From an uncultured Mycoplasmatota bacterium (lineage in GTDB: Bacteria > Bacillota_I > Bacilli_A > RF39 > UBA660), in contig CAOKET010000011.1 of NCBI GenBank assembly GCA_948467605.1, forward strand, positions 1 to 45,540: a DNA stretch of 45,540 nt, written 5' to 3'. Numbering within the stretch: position 1 is the stretch's first letter; the number at the start of each line of letters is the position of its first letter. A program made the position numbers and the translations under genes. The notes under the pieces were generated by a model. It made no database searches and had not been told where the DNA came from. It was given only the letters and a program-made list of their open reading frames with translations. This document shows, one piece after another, positions 1 through 8,410 of this stretch.

Positions 1-52
1 CAGTTCCATTAATAGCTCTTTTTTGAAAATGTCTTTTTTAAACAAACTAACT

Positions 53-250
53 CTAATACTGCTCTCTTCTTCTATTGTTTTTTCTGCTGTTTTTAATTGC
101 TTCTTCTTTAGCTTTTCTTCTTTTTACTCCAGGTTTATCATAGTTTTGTCTTTTCTTTACTTCTGAAGGGAGACCGCTTTTAGCAACTTTTTGTTTAAAT
201 CTTTTAAGTGCTAAATCGATATTACCATCCTTTACTTGTACTGATGTCAT
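53..250 (-). CDS. rpsU: 30S ribosomal protein S21
   Basis: Small basic protein of the 30S subunit, placed near the 3' end of 16S rRNA and involved in initiation. The 65 residues match the usual S21 length: an N-terminal VKDGNIDLALKRFK stretch, the RKAKEEA helix and a highly basic tail ending RRREQY. A strong Shine-Dalgarno (GGGAGGG) precedes the ATG and a promoter-like pair lies just upstream, so it is probably transcribed alone or with a gene beyond the window edge. In relatives yqeY often follows, but too little sequence remains at positions 1-52 to show it. Identity is confident. Confidence 0.95.
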   Translation of the reverse strand: MTSVQVKDGNIDLALKRFKQKVAKSGLPSEVKKRQNYDKPGVKRRKAKEEAIKNSRKNNRRREQY

Positions 251-281
251 TAATATCCCTCCCTTCTTAACTACAATTTAG

Positions 282-310
282 ATTATAACACTAGATTTGA
301 CATAAAACAA
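282..310 (-). promoter_or_regulatory. Putative sigma-A promoter of rpsU
   Basis: On the minus strand a -35-like TTGTTT (305-310) and a perfect -10 TATAAT (282-287) are separated by 17 bases, about 30 bases upstream of the rpsU start. By-eye match only. Confidence 0.5.
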
Positions 311-330
311 CAAATTTTTCAAATTTTTTT

Positions 331-358
331 AAAAAAAATAAGAATTATTCATTCTTAT
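331..358 (-). terminator. Rho-independent terminator of the gene at 355-774
   Basis: Minus-strand hairpin ATAAGAAT / ATTCTTAT (8 bp, 5-base loop) followed by a run of seven or eight T. The stem overlaps the stop codon of the upstream gene and would insulate rpsU from it. Confidence 0.7.
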
Positions 359-774
359 CTTCCTAACATATCTAAAAGATTAATTTTAAACATATCTTTT
401 TCTTTATGTGAATTAGAAATCATTACACCTTTATAAGTAGTTAATTCTGATTTATGTCCTTCTTCTAATAACCCCTCAGGTGTTATTTTTTCAAATAATA
501 TTATATTTTCTTTAGTATTAACTGTATAATGAACAGTTATATCACCATGTACTTTAGAAAATATTTTATCTGATGGTAATTTTAATTCATATGAAATAGT
601 ACTCTTTTTTTGATTTTTAGAAACTATTTGACCTAGAAAATTACCTTCTCTTAATTTAGGATAATAATCAAATGTTAATGTCCTAAATGCTAACATATTA
701 TATTTTCTAATTGCACGTTCTTCTTTTCTGTATTTTGCTTCATCTACAAATTCAAATTTAAAACCATTTTTCAT
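355..774 (-). CDS. Hypothetical protein, unknown family
   Basis: A 139-residue soluble protein beginning MKNGFKFEFVD. I do not recognise it. It is rich in alternating beta-like stretches (FRTLTFDYYPKL, ISYELKLPSD, ITVHYTVNT) with no signal peptide or membrane segment. An ATG five codons upstream is possible, but the GGGGGTTGAT Shine-Dalgarno lies inside those codons and fits the later ATG at 774. It has its own promoter (TTGACA-17-TATTAT) and a terminator, so it is a single-gene unit. It is the first of four unassigned genes between rpsU and sigK. Confidence 0.7.
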   Translation of the reverse strand: MKNGFKFEFVDEAKYRKEERAIRKYNMLAFRTLTFDYYPKLREGNFLGQIVSKNQKKSTISYELKLPSDKIFSKVHGDITVHYTVNTKENIILFEKITPEGLLEEGHKSELTTYKGVMISNSHKEKDMFKINLLDMLGR

Positions 775-829
775 AATATCAACCCCCATAACTTAAATAC
801 ATATTGTCTCCAATGTTTTAAGTTACATT

Positions 830-858
830 ATAATAACATAATTTTAAAAAAATGTCAA
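830..858 (-). promoter_or_regulatory. Sigma-A promoter of the gene at 355-774
   Basis: Minus strand: consensus -35 TTGACA (853-858), 17-base spacer and -10 TATTAT (830-835). This is one of the clearest promoters in the window. The surrounding AAATATTTGACATTT block resembles the sequence at about 1600-1630, upstream of the next gene. Confidence 0.65.
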
Positions 859-960
859 ATATTTTTTTGTGTTTGATTCTTTTATTAGAAATTTAAGTTA
901 TATTTTAAAATATTTAGTTATTGTTATAGTAATAGTGATAATAAGTTGGTTTTATATTTA

Positions 961-1548
961 TTATGATTGTTTTACTTTAAATTTGCTTTTATGACGTAAA
1001 TGTAAATCTTCTTCTATTAATCGTGCAGTAGAATCACAAACTGGCATCTCTCCAGCATGCATTAACTTTCTTGAACTATCTGATAATGAGAAAATACTTG
1101 AACCATCGTCATTATTATTATGACTTTCATAAAAATTAACTGGTGTATAGTTTGTATGCATATAACTTCCTGAATATGCATCTAGTTTCCTTAATTCTTC
1201 CAAAGTAAAAAAGTTTTCGTCAGAATCATAATAGCCACCTATTGATTCTACATAATTATTGTTAGCAAAACTTTTCATAAAATAGAATATATTAATTTGA
1301 ACTGGCGGTTGGATTCGATTGTTTTCTATTTCATCATTTATCCAGTTATTTAGTTTGCCTTCATCAATAGCATTTTGTAAAAATATAGATGATTTTTCTA
1401 GCCCTTCAGTAGTGTAAATATATTCATTAATGGTTAAACCATAAAAGCCTAGAGTTTCACGTATCTCTGCTTCTAGCAGTTTCAAAAATTCTAATTGCTC
1501 TTTATATGCAATTTTATTTATCTTATAACTTACTTTTTTATTGTCCAT
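961..1548 (-). CDS. Hypothetical protein, unknown family
   Basis: About 195 residues starting MDNKKVSYKINK. The start at 1548 is chosen because AAAGGA lies 8 bases upstream; a TTG six codons earlier would place the Shine-Dalgarno inside the gene. The protein is acidic and soluble with no membrane segment. The N-terminal half is helical (YKEQLEFLKLLEAEIRETL) and the C-terminal third is low-complexity and Asn/Asp/Ser-rich (ESHNNNDDGSSIFSLSDSS). No family recognised. A TTGTAA-17-TATCAT pair upstream could be its promoter. Confidence 0.65.
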   Translation of the reverse strand: MDNKKVSYKINKIAYKEQLEFLKLLEAEIRETLGFYGLTINEYIYTTEGLEKSSIFLQNAIDEGKLNNWINDEIENNRIQPPVQINIFYFMKSFANNNYVESIGGYYDSDENFFTLEELRKLDAYSGSYMHTNYTPVNFYESHNNNDDGSSIFSLSDSSRKLMHAGEMPVCDSTARLIEEDLHLRHKSKFKVKQS

Positions 1549-1570
1549 TTTAATTTTCCTTTCCAAAAAT

Positions 1571-1599
1571 ATGATATGACCAAAAATTCTTTTTTACAA
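1571..1599 (-). promoter_or_regulatory. Possible promoter of the gene at 961-1548
   Basis: Minus strand: TTGTAA (594-599 of the 1 kb block, i.e. 1594-1599), 17-base spacer, TATCAT (1571-1576). A second TTGACA at 1601-1606 lacks a well-spaced -10. Weak support. Confidence 0.35.
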
Positions 1600-1620
1600 A
1601 TGTCAAATATTTTTTGATGT

Positions 1621-2678
1621 TTATAATCTTATATTTTTTTCATTTTTATAATATAAAATATCATTATTTTTAAAACTCTTATTAGTTGTAATTGTATAAT
1701 ATTTATCATCTTCTTTAATATCTAAAACTATATCTTTACCTACTTCAATTACATTATCGTTTAGTACTTGTATATTAGAATTAGGTCTTACTATTGTAAA
1801 ATATAGTGTTTTAATACTACCTAATTTTTCATCAACAAATGTGGCATTATCTAAAACTATTTTATATGTCTTACCTATTTCATAATTTTTATTTGGTGAA
1901 ATTACATAATTATTTTTTTTCTTAGTTACTTCTGTTTTAATCTCATTATCATTTTCATCTATAAGAAGTTTAAAGTTAAAAGTTTGTGTTTTTCTACATT
2001 TTCTTGACCTTTATAGAATAACTTGTTTCTTCTTATTTTTTCAATTAATGAATTAGCATATTTAGTCTTACCCTTAACGCCCTCAGCACGTTTTAAAAAT
2101 TGGTCTCCCATTTCATAATTTTCTTGTGCATAGCAATCTTTTGCAAATAATGATAATACAATACTTTGCTGCTCACTATCTAACTTCATATTTCTGCATA
2201 CTTCATCAAATGTTACACCAGATGAAACCAAATTAGAAATTTCTTCCATATTATAAATACCACAATAATTAATAATACGTTCTTCTTTTAATTGACCAAC
2301 AGCAATAGTTAAGTAGGTATTAGCCATATCCAAATCATTTTTCCCAAACTTAAGCGCACTTCTATAAACATTTATACAGGTATCATAATCTCTATTATTA
2401 TATGCCTCATTTCCTAATTTTAATATTTCATTTACAGTTTTTTTATCTTTAAAATCTGTAATATGTTTTAGAAAAATTCTTCTGTCTTCTGAATTTTTTA
2501 CGCTAATATTATATGACTTGACATTTGGCATTCCATTTACTATTTCATGAATCTTTAACCTTTTTTCCCTATTCATTGGTTCTAATAAAACTACACCATT
2601 TTTATATAAATCTTCCAGTTTTTGATTAATTAACTGAACAACAACATCATCATTAAATTTTTTTTCGTCACTTACCAT
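1621..2678 (-). pseudogene. TPR-like protein broken by a -1 frameshift
   Basis: The first reading frame runs from ATG 2678 (Shine-Dalgarno GGGGAGG) to a stop at 1959-1961. The sequence below remains coding-like in the -1 frame, without any start codon, to a stop at 1621-1623. That continuation reads TFNFKLLIDENDNEIKTEV and onward for about 120 residues. Restoring one A in the A5 tract at about 1990-1996 would give a single protein of about 352 residues. The N-terminal part contains a TPR-like helix pair (LKLGNEAYNNRDYDTCINVY). No catalytic motif seen and the function is unknown. It could be a true mutation, an assembly error in a homopolymer, or slippage. Without the frameshift explanation, 1567-1958 would be an otherwise empty gap. 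Confidence 0.7.
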
Positions 2679-2696
2679 AGCAAATAACCTCCCCAA

Positions 2697-2725
2697 AAAA
2701 TAACTATTTTTTTAATTATTGTCAA
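2697..2725 (-). promoter_or_regulatory. Sigma-A-like promoter of the TPR-like gene
   Basis: Minus strand: consensus -35 TTGACA (2720-2725), 17-base spacer, -10-like TATTTT (2697-2702). It lies immediately upstream of the GGGGAGG ribosome site of the frameshifted gene. Confidence 0.45.
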
Positions 2726-2735
2726 AACTTCTAAC

Positions 2736-3506
2736 CTAATCACCAATATCTATTTTTATTTTTCGTTTGATATCATCAACAAATGCGTCATATTCTGATG
2801 AGGCCATTTTTTTCTTCCTAGAAAGATCGCCTTCTGTCAAAATTCTTTTACCATTTAAATAGCATCCGCCTAAACGACCACTTCTTATTTCTTTACCTAA
2901 CTTTTTCAAAATTTCTTTATTACTTGTATCTAAACTTGCTTCTATATTAATAGCAGTATCCTTAAGATTACAGTTTTTAAAATAATGGCCAAAAAGATCA
3001 CAAATTTCTATAGTGAAATTCGAAAAATTAATTCCTTCAAAATTGCTATCATTAATTGTCATACAACTCTTTTTTAATAAATTAAAGTCGAAATTTGCTT
3101 TAGAGTAACTAAAATCGCAATTATCTATTTTATGTATACTATTAATATTAGAACAAGAAAGATCCATATGTGAAAAATTGCAAGATGTTAAATTAAAATC
3201 TTCACACTTTGAAAAATCAAGTTTTGCATTTGTATAACTTAAATCTATACAATTTTGATGAGATTTTCCATCAAAATTAACATTGTCGAAATTAACTTCA
3301 CTAAGATCAAGTTTTCGCAAAAATTCACCAGTCCATACTGGACATTTACCATATAATTCACTTTCATCAAAAATTAAAACTTCTAAAAGTTCTTTATCTA
3401 ACTTTATATATTGCCTATCTTTAGAATCACAATCAAACGGTATTTTACTAAGTTCAGATTTTAAAAATAGTCTAATATCATTTTTTTCTTTTTTACCCAA
3501 CCTCAT
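2736..3506 (-). CDS. Pentapeptide-repeat-like protein
   Basis: About 256 residues. The middle (roughly residues 65-190) is built from degenerate five-residue units with L/F at the centre and N/D/S around it, for example LSEVNFDNVNFDG, LSYTNAKLDFSKC, FNLTSCNFSHMDLSCSNI and FEGINFSNFTI. This pattern forms right-handed quadrilateral beta-helices in the pentapeptide-repeat family. There is no signal peptide. Many Cys residues lie in repeat positions. The C-terminal 60 residues are basic and outside the repeats (KKMASSEYDAFVDD). The start at 3506 is set by GGAGG 8 bases upstream. Role unknown: such proteins range from DNA mimics to scaffolds. It sits between sigK and the frameshifted TPR-like gene with its own promoter. 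Confidence 0.75.
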   Translation of the reverse strand: MRLGKKEKNDIRLFLKSELSKIPFDCDSKDRQYIKLDKELLEVLIFDESELYGKCPVWTGEFLRKLDLSEVNFDNVNFDGKSHQNCIDLSYTNAKLDFSKCEDFNLTSCNFSHMDLSCSNINSIHKIDNCDFSYSKANFDFNLLKKSCMTINDSNFEGINFSNFTIEICDLFGHYFKNCNLKDTAINIEASLDTSNKEILKKLGKEIRSGRLGGCYLNGKRILTEGDLSRKKKMASSEYDAFVDDIKRKIKIDIGD

Positions 3507-3536
3507 TATAACTACCTCCAAAATATAACTAAAATT

Positions 3537-3565
3537 AGTATATTATAAATACAATATATTTACAA
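3537..3565 (-). promoter_or_regulatory. Promoter of the pentapeptide-repeat gene
   Basis: Minus strand: TTGTAA (3560-3565), 17-base spacer, TATACT (3537-3542), about 30 bases upstream of the start codon. Confidence 0.5.
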
Positions 3566-3569
3566 TACC

Positions 3570-4268
3570 CTAAAAGTGTTTTTTATCTTTTATAAACTCA
3601 CGTAATATTTTAGTTAATGCACGTTTTTCTATTCTAGAAACATAACTTCTAGAAATATGTAACTCTTTTGCAATTTCCTTTTGTGTCATTTCTTCATTAT
3701 TATTAAAACCATATCTTTTTATAATAATTAATTTTTCACGATCATTTAATACATCAAAATACTTTTCTAATAACTTAATATTATCTTTCTTATTTATATC
3801 TTCAATATAATCTGGATCAGGTGTTTTTAAAATATCTATAAATGTAATCTCGTTTCCATCTTTATCATATCCAACTTGTTCATTTAAACTTATATTTTTA
3901 CTTAACTTCTTATTCGTTCTAAAATACATTAGTATCTCATTTTCTATACATCTTGCACTATACGTTGTAATTCTAGTGCCTTTTTCCATAGAGTAACTAT
4001 CTATTCCTTTTATTAATCCAATTGTTCCAATACTAATTAAATCGTCTAAATCTTCATTAGTCTTTTCAAACTTTTTTACAATATGAGCAACCAACCTTAA
4101 ATTATGCTCTATAAGTTTATTTCTAGCATCTTTATCACCAACAAGATGCCTTTTTATAAGTTCATCTTCTTCTTCTTTGCTAAGTGGATCTGGAAACACA
4201 TTATTAGAGTAAGAACCACAAGCAAAAATACAAGATTTTATTAAAAGACTCAATAAATTTACTAACAT
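3570..4268 (-). CDS. sigK: Sporulation RNA polymerase sigma factor SigK (pro-sigma-K)
   Basis: Sigma-70 family factor of 232 residues that resembles the mother-cell late sporulation factor sigma-K more than other sigmas. The first 20 or so residues (MLVNLLSLLIKSCIFAC) form a hydrophobic pro-sequence. They are followed by SNNVFPDPLSKEEE, the equivalent of the NNAFPQPLS stretch of Bacillus SigK, and by region 2 (EHNLRLVAHIVKKFE, DLISIGTIGLIKGIDSY, YSARCIENEILMYFR). Region 4 ends with the helix-turn-helix MTQKEIAKELHISRSYVSRI at about 195-215. In Bacillus the pro-sequence is removed by the intramembrane protease SpoIVFB; that partner is not in this window. The gene is uninterrupted, with no skin-like element. 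Shine-Dalgarno AGGAGG precedes the ATG. It lies just downstream of ileS, after a weak terminator. Confidence 0.9.
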   Translation of the reverse strand: MLVNLLSLLIKSCIFACGSYSNNVFPDPLSKEEEDELIKRHLVGDKDARNKLIEHNLRLVAHIVKKFEKTNEDLDDLISIGTIGLIKGIDSYSMEKGTRITTYSARCIENEILMYFRTNKKLSKNISLNEQVGYDKDGNEITFIDILKTPDPDYIEDINKKDNIKLLEKYFDVLNDREKLIIIKRYGFNNNEEMTQKEIAKELHISRSYVSRIEKRALTKILREFIKDKKHF

Positions 4269-4297
4269 AATACCTCCTACTAAAAGTATATGAGATA

Positions 4298-4329
4298 TAA
4301 AAGAAAATAGAAAACTTATGTCTTCTATT
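4298..4329 (-). terminator. Weak terminator after ileS
   Basis: Minus-strand hairpin AATAGAA / TTCTATT (7 bp, 10-base loop) followed by TTCTTTT. A-T rich and weak, so read-through into sigK is possible. Confidence 0.4.
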
Positions 4330-7300
4330 CTAATTTATTCTTTTAACATCTAATTTAACTACTTCACTATTAAGTTCATAATCTTTAATTAGTGAATCAT
4401 CTTTTATAAATTCTAAGCACAATGTTTCTTGTTTAATAAACTCTTCAAATTTTCTTAAAACTTCTTCAAAATTAGAAGAACCAGAATAATAAATATTAAT
4501 TCTATCAGTTATTTCAAAATTACTATCTTTTCTTGATTGTTGTACTTTAGATATAAGTTCACGTGCAATACCTTCATCAAGCAAATCTTTGGTTAACAAT
4601 GTATTTAATATTACAAAATTATTATTCTCATATACAACATCAAAACCATCTTTAGCATTTATTCTAATATCAACCATATTAGGTGTAACATTTAATTCCT
4701 TACCATCAAATGTTATTTTTATATCACTGCCATTATTTAACATATTAATTTGACTTATATCAAGTTCAAGTAAACATTTAGTAAATTCACCTATTTTTGA
4801 TCCAAATACTTTACCAACTTCTTTAAAATTAGGTTTTACTGTAAAATTCATATACTTATTTAATTCACGAGTAAATATGATCTTTTTAACATTTAATTCT
4901 TCTTCAATTAGCGGAACTAAATCACCAATCAATTCTTCTATATTACCATCTATTAATATCTCACTAATTGGCTGTCTTACCTTTATTTTTGACTCTTCTC
5001 TAGCATTTCTACCTAAACTTATTAAATCTCTTACCTTATCCATTCTAGATTCAATTACTTCATTTATTTTATTTTCATCTACCTCTGGATAATCTTCTAG
5101 ATGAACTGATTCATTACCAGTTAATTTCTGATACATCTCTTCACTAATAAAAGGCGTTATTGGTGCGATTAACTTAGATAAACCAACTAAAACATCATAT
5201 GTTGTTTGATATACGCCCATTTTGGAATTATCTAAATCTGGTGACCAGAATCTTCTTCTATTACGTCTTATATACCAATTCGATAAATCTTCATTTACAA
5301 AATTATTAATTAATTTTACTACTTTATTTAAATCATATTCATCAAAAGCATTATTTACATTTCTAACTAATTTATTATATTTTGATAATAACCATTTATC
5401 TATTTCCTCTAATAAGTCATATTCTAATCTATATTCTCTTGGATCTATATTATCAGCATTTGCATACATTTCAAAGAAATTATAAGTATTTTTTAAAGTA
5501 TTAAAGAATTTTGATTGTACTTCTTTTATACCATTCATATCAACTTTAATAGGAGTCCATACTGGAGATACATATAGTAAATAAAATCTTACAACATCGG
5601 CACCATACTCTTTAATAGTAGTAAATGGTTCAACTATGTTTCCTCTTGATTTACTCATCTTTTTACCTTCAGCATCTAGCAATAAATCGTTTACTAATAC
5701 ATTTTTAAATGGAGATTCTCCCATTATAAATGTAGATATTACAAGAAGTACATAAAACCAACCTCTTGTTTGATCTATTCCTTCTGAAATAAAATCCGCT
5801 GGAAATTGTTCTTTAAATAACTCTTTATTTTCAAATGGATAATGATATTGTGCAAATGGCATTGAACCAGAATCAAACCAAACATCAAGTACATCACTCA
5901 CTCTAGACATAGTACTACCACATTTACTACACTTAATATGTATATTATCTACAAATGGTCTATGTAAATCTATATTATCCCTATCTAATTTTTCTACTGA
6001 TAATTCAATTAATTCATCAATTGAACCAATAGTATGAATATGACCACAACTACAAGTCCACACTGGAAGAGGTGCTCCCCAATATCTATTTCTAGATACT
6101 CCCCAATCAACTAAATTTTCAAGCCAATTAGCAAATCTTTTTTCACCTACATAACTAGGATACCAATTGACCTTTTTATTTGCTTCAATTATTTTATCCT
6201 TGTATGCAGTTGTCTTAATATACCATGCTGGTTTTGCATAATAAAGAAGTGGTGTTTTACATCTCCAACAATGAGGATAATTGTGTTTAATCTTTTCTTT
6301 TTTAAATAATTTATCATTTTCTTTTAAATATTTAATAATATCTATCTCAAGCTCTTCTTCATAAACAATTCTGCCTTTCCAAGGACCACTATTATATTTA
6401 CCATCAGTTCCAACTGGATTTAATGTAGGTAAATCATATTTTTTGGCAACATTTGAATCGTCCACTCCAAAAGCAGGTGCTATATGTACTATACCTGTAC
6501 CATCTGTCATAGTAACATAATTATCGCATGTTATATAAAAGGCACGTTTTTCTACTGATAACTCTGGTATTAATTGTTCATATTCCTTATACTCTAAATC
6601 TTTACCCCTATATGTTTCTAATGCTTCATATTCACTACCCAAAACTTTATCAGCAAGACTCTTAGCAACTATAAATTTATTACCTTTACTAAGTGCTAGT
6701 ACATAATCTTCATCTGGATTTACACACAATGCAACATTAGCAATTAAGGTCCAAGGAGTTGTAGTCCATACCAAAACATATACATCTTCATTTTTTAATT
6801 TAAATGGAACATAAACAGTATTTACAGATATTTCCTTATACTCTTGTGCAACTTCATGTGCAGATAACTCTGTACCACATCTAGTACAATATGGTAATAC
6901 TTTATTACTGTGATATAAAAGATTAGCATCAGCAAACTTTTTTACAACCCACCACTCTGATTCAATAAAATCATTACTACACGTAATATATGGATTTTTA
7001 GTATCTATAAATTGCCCCATAATATCAGTTAAACGGCATACATCAGCAACATTAGTATCTGTTGCCTTTTTACATTCTTCATTAAACTTATCTACGCCAA
7101 ATTTTTCTATATCAATCTTAGATTTAAAACCTAACTTTTTCTCAACATTTACTTCAATCGGAAGTCCATGTGTATCTAGACCAATTTTTCTTAAAACACG
7201 GTACCCTTTCATAGTTTTATACTTACAAAAAGTATCTTTAATGTTCTTACCATATAAATGATGTAATCCAGGAAGCGCATTTGCATATATTGGTCCATCA

Positions 7301-7434
7301 TAAAATACAAAGTTTTTATTACTTTCCCTATTATCAATAGTACGTTTTAAAATATCTTTCTTATTCCATTCCTCTAATATTTTACTCTCAATTTCATTAA
7401 CATTACCTTTTTCTAATTCCAAAAATTTACTCAT
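4330..7434 (-). CDS. ileS: Isoleucyl-tRNA synthetase, type 2 (eukaryote-like)
   Basis: Charges tRNA-Ile. The 1034-residue protein has a modified HIGH region (YANALPGLHHLYG, about residues 51-63), the intact KMSKS loop (GKKMSKSRGN, about 591), an editing-domain TTTPWTL motif, and internal Cys pairs (CTRCGTELSAHEV; CWRCKTPLLYYAKPAWY; CSCGH; CSKCGS). These Cys motifs and the length mark the type 2 (IleS2) class rather than the classical bacterial type 1 enzyme with its C-terminal zinc finger. IleS2 enzymes are in general far less sensitive to mupirocin; that is family knowledge, not shown here. It lies 11 bases after the antiporter gene with AAGGAGG before its ATG, so both are transcribed from the T-box leader at 8.4-8.6 kb. 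Confidence 0.95.
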   Translation of the reverse strand: MSKFLELEKGNVNEIESKILEEWNKKDILKRTIDNRESNKNFVFYDGPIYANALPGLHHLYGKNIKDTFCKYKTMKGYRVLRKIGLDTHGLPIEVNVEKKLGFKSKIDIEKFGVDKFNEECKKATDTNVADVCRLTDIMGQFIDTKNPYITCSNDFIESEWWVVKKFADANLLYHSNKVLPYCTRCGTELSAHEVAQEYKEISVNTVYVPFKLKNEDVYVLVWTTTPWTLIANVALCVNPDEDYVLALSKGNKFIVAKSLADKVLGSEYEALETYRGKDLEYKEYEQLIPELSVEKRAFYITCDNYVTMTDGTGIVHIAPAFGVDDSNVAKKYDLPTLNPVGTDGKYNSGPWKGRIVYEEELEIDIIKYLKENDKLFKKEKIKHNYPHCWRCKTPLLYYAKPAWYIKTTAYKDKIIEANKKVNWYPSYVGEKRFANWLENLVDWGVSRNRYWGAPLPVWTCSCGHIHTIGSIDELIELSVEKLDRDNIDLHRPFVDNIHIKCSKCGSTMSRVSDVLDVWFDSGSMPFAQYHYPFENKELFKEQFPADFISEGIDQTRGWFYVLLVISTFIMGESPFKNVLVNDLLLDAEGKKMSKSRGNIVEPFTTIKEYGADVVRFYLLYVSPVWTPIKVDMNGIKEVQSKFFNTLKNTYNFFEMYANADNIDPREYRLEYDLLEEIDKWLLSKYNKLVRNVNNAFDEYDLNKVVKLINNFVNEDLSNWYIRRNRRRFWSPDLDNSKMGVYQTTYDVLVGLSKLIAPITPFISEEMYQKLTGNESVHLEDYPEVDENKINEVIESRMDKVRDLISLGRNAREESKIKVRQPISEILIDGNIEELIGDLVPLIEEELNVKKIIFTRELNKYMNFTVKPNFKEVGKVFGSKIGEFTKCLLELDISQINMLNNGSDIKITFDGKELNVTPNMVDIRINAKDGFDVVYENNNFVILNTLLTKDLLDEGIARELISKVQQSRKDSNFEITDRINIYYSGSSNFEEVLRKFEEFIKQETLCLEFIKDDSLIKDYELNSEVVKLDVKRIN

Positions 7435-7445
7435 AACTTTCCTCC

Positions 7446-8393
7446 TTAAATAAATATTAATATATAATAAATTACAAATGTAATTAATAACATAATTCCT
7501 TCTGATTTTTTCAACTTATAATCATTATAACAGAATACAAATAAAAGTACCGAAGACAACATTAAAAATATTAAATCTATATAATTAAATGTACCAACAT
7601 TTATCGCACCAAAAATTGCTACTGGAAGTCCTAATACTATTCCTATATTAAATATATTACTTCCTACTACATTACCTATTGCTATATCATATTCACCCTT
7701 TTTAGTTGCAACAATACTTGTTACAAGTTCAGGTAAAGATGTTCCTATTGCAACTATAGTAAGTCCTATTATTCTTTCACTAACTCCTAAGGAAGATGCT
7801 ATATAACTAGCAGAATCTACAACAAAATTGCTTCCAAAAACAATAGATAAAATTCCAAGTACTGTAAATATAATAGATTTAAGTATTCCATATTTAATTG
7901 TATTATCTTCATCATTATCTACTTTATTTCTCATCATAGATATTAAATAATATATAAATATTAAGAAGAATAATAATATTGTAATACCATCTCCTCTACT
8001 AATTATATTAGTAGTATTATTTAATACTTTATCGCTCATTAATACTATTAAAAGAGCGGTCATAAGAAGTACTATTGGTATTTCTTTTTTTACTGTATTG
8101 TTTTTTACATTAAGATAGTGAAATAAACTTGATACTCCTAATATTAGCAATATATTTGTTATATTACTACCTATTACATTGCCTAATACTATTTCTCCAT
8201 TACCAGAAAGTATTGATTTAATACTAACTGCAAACTCAGGTGCACTAGTACCAAATGATACTATAGTAAGTCCTATTAACATTTTAGATAGTTTAAAGTT
8301 TCTTGCTAAGTTACTAGCACCATCAACAAATATATCAGCACCCTTAATTAAAATAACAAATCCAATTATTAAAATTATAACTTGTAATATCAT
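7446..8393 (-). CDS. Ca2+/cation antiporter (CaCA family, YrbG-like)
   Basis: A 315-residue membrane protein with about ten hydrophobic segments. It carries the two inverted alpha repeats of Na+/Ca2+ exchangers: GLTIVSFGTSAPEFAVS followed by GNVIGSNITNILLILG (about 41-92), and GLTIVAIGTSLPELVTS followed by GNVVGSNIFNIGIVLG (about 210-260). The Glu and Asn residues in these repeats bind the cation. Family proteins exchange Na+ (or K+ or H+) for Ca2+ across the cell membrane; the exact ions cannot be told here. It directly follows the T-box terminator/antiterminator, with AAGGAGG before the ATG, and precedes ileS by 11 bases, an unusual partner for a tRNA synthetase. Confidence 0.93.
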   Translation of the reverse strand: MILQVIILIIGFVILIKGADIFVDGASNLARNFKLSKMLIGLTIVSFGTSAPEFAVSIKSILSGNGEIVLGNVIGSNITNILLILGVSSLFHYLNVKNNTVKKEIPIVLLMTALLIVLMSDKVLNNTTNIISRGDGITILLFFLIFIYYLISMMRNKVDNDEDNTIKYGILKSIIFTVLGILSIVFGSNFVVDSASYIASSLGVSERIIGLTIVAIGTSLPELVTSIVATKKGEYDIAIGNVVGSNIFNIGIVLGLPVAIFGAINVGTFNYIDLIFLMLSSVLLFVFCYNDYKLKKSEGIMLLITFVIYYILIFI

Positions 8394-8410
8394 TTTACCT
8401 CCTTAAAATA

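Noticed and set aside
1..52. Start of a gene after rpsU (ATG near 7-9 on the minus strand)
   Set aside because: Only three codons remain in the window; nothing can be assigned.
1990..1996. Programmed -1 frameshift in the TPR-like gene
   Set aside because: The A5 tract is not a full X-XXY-YYZ heptamer in frame, and no strong downstream hairpin was seen; a plain indel is simpler.
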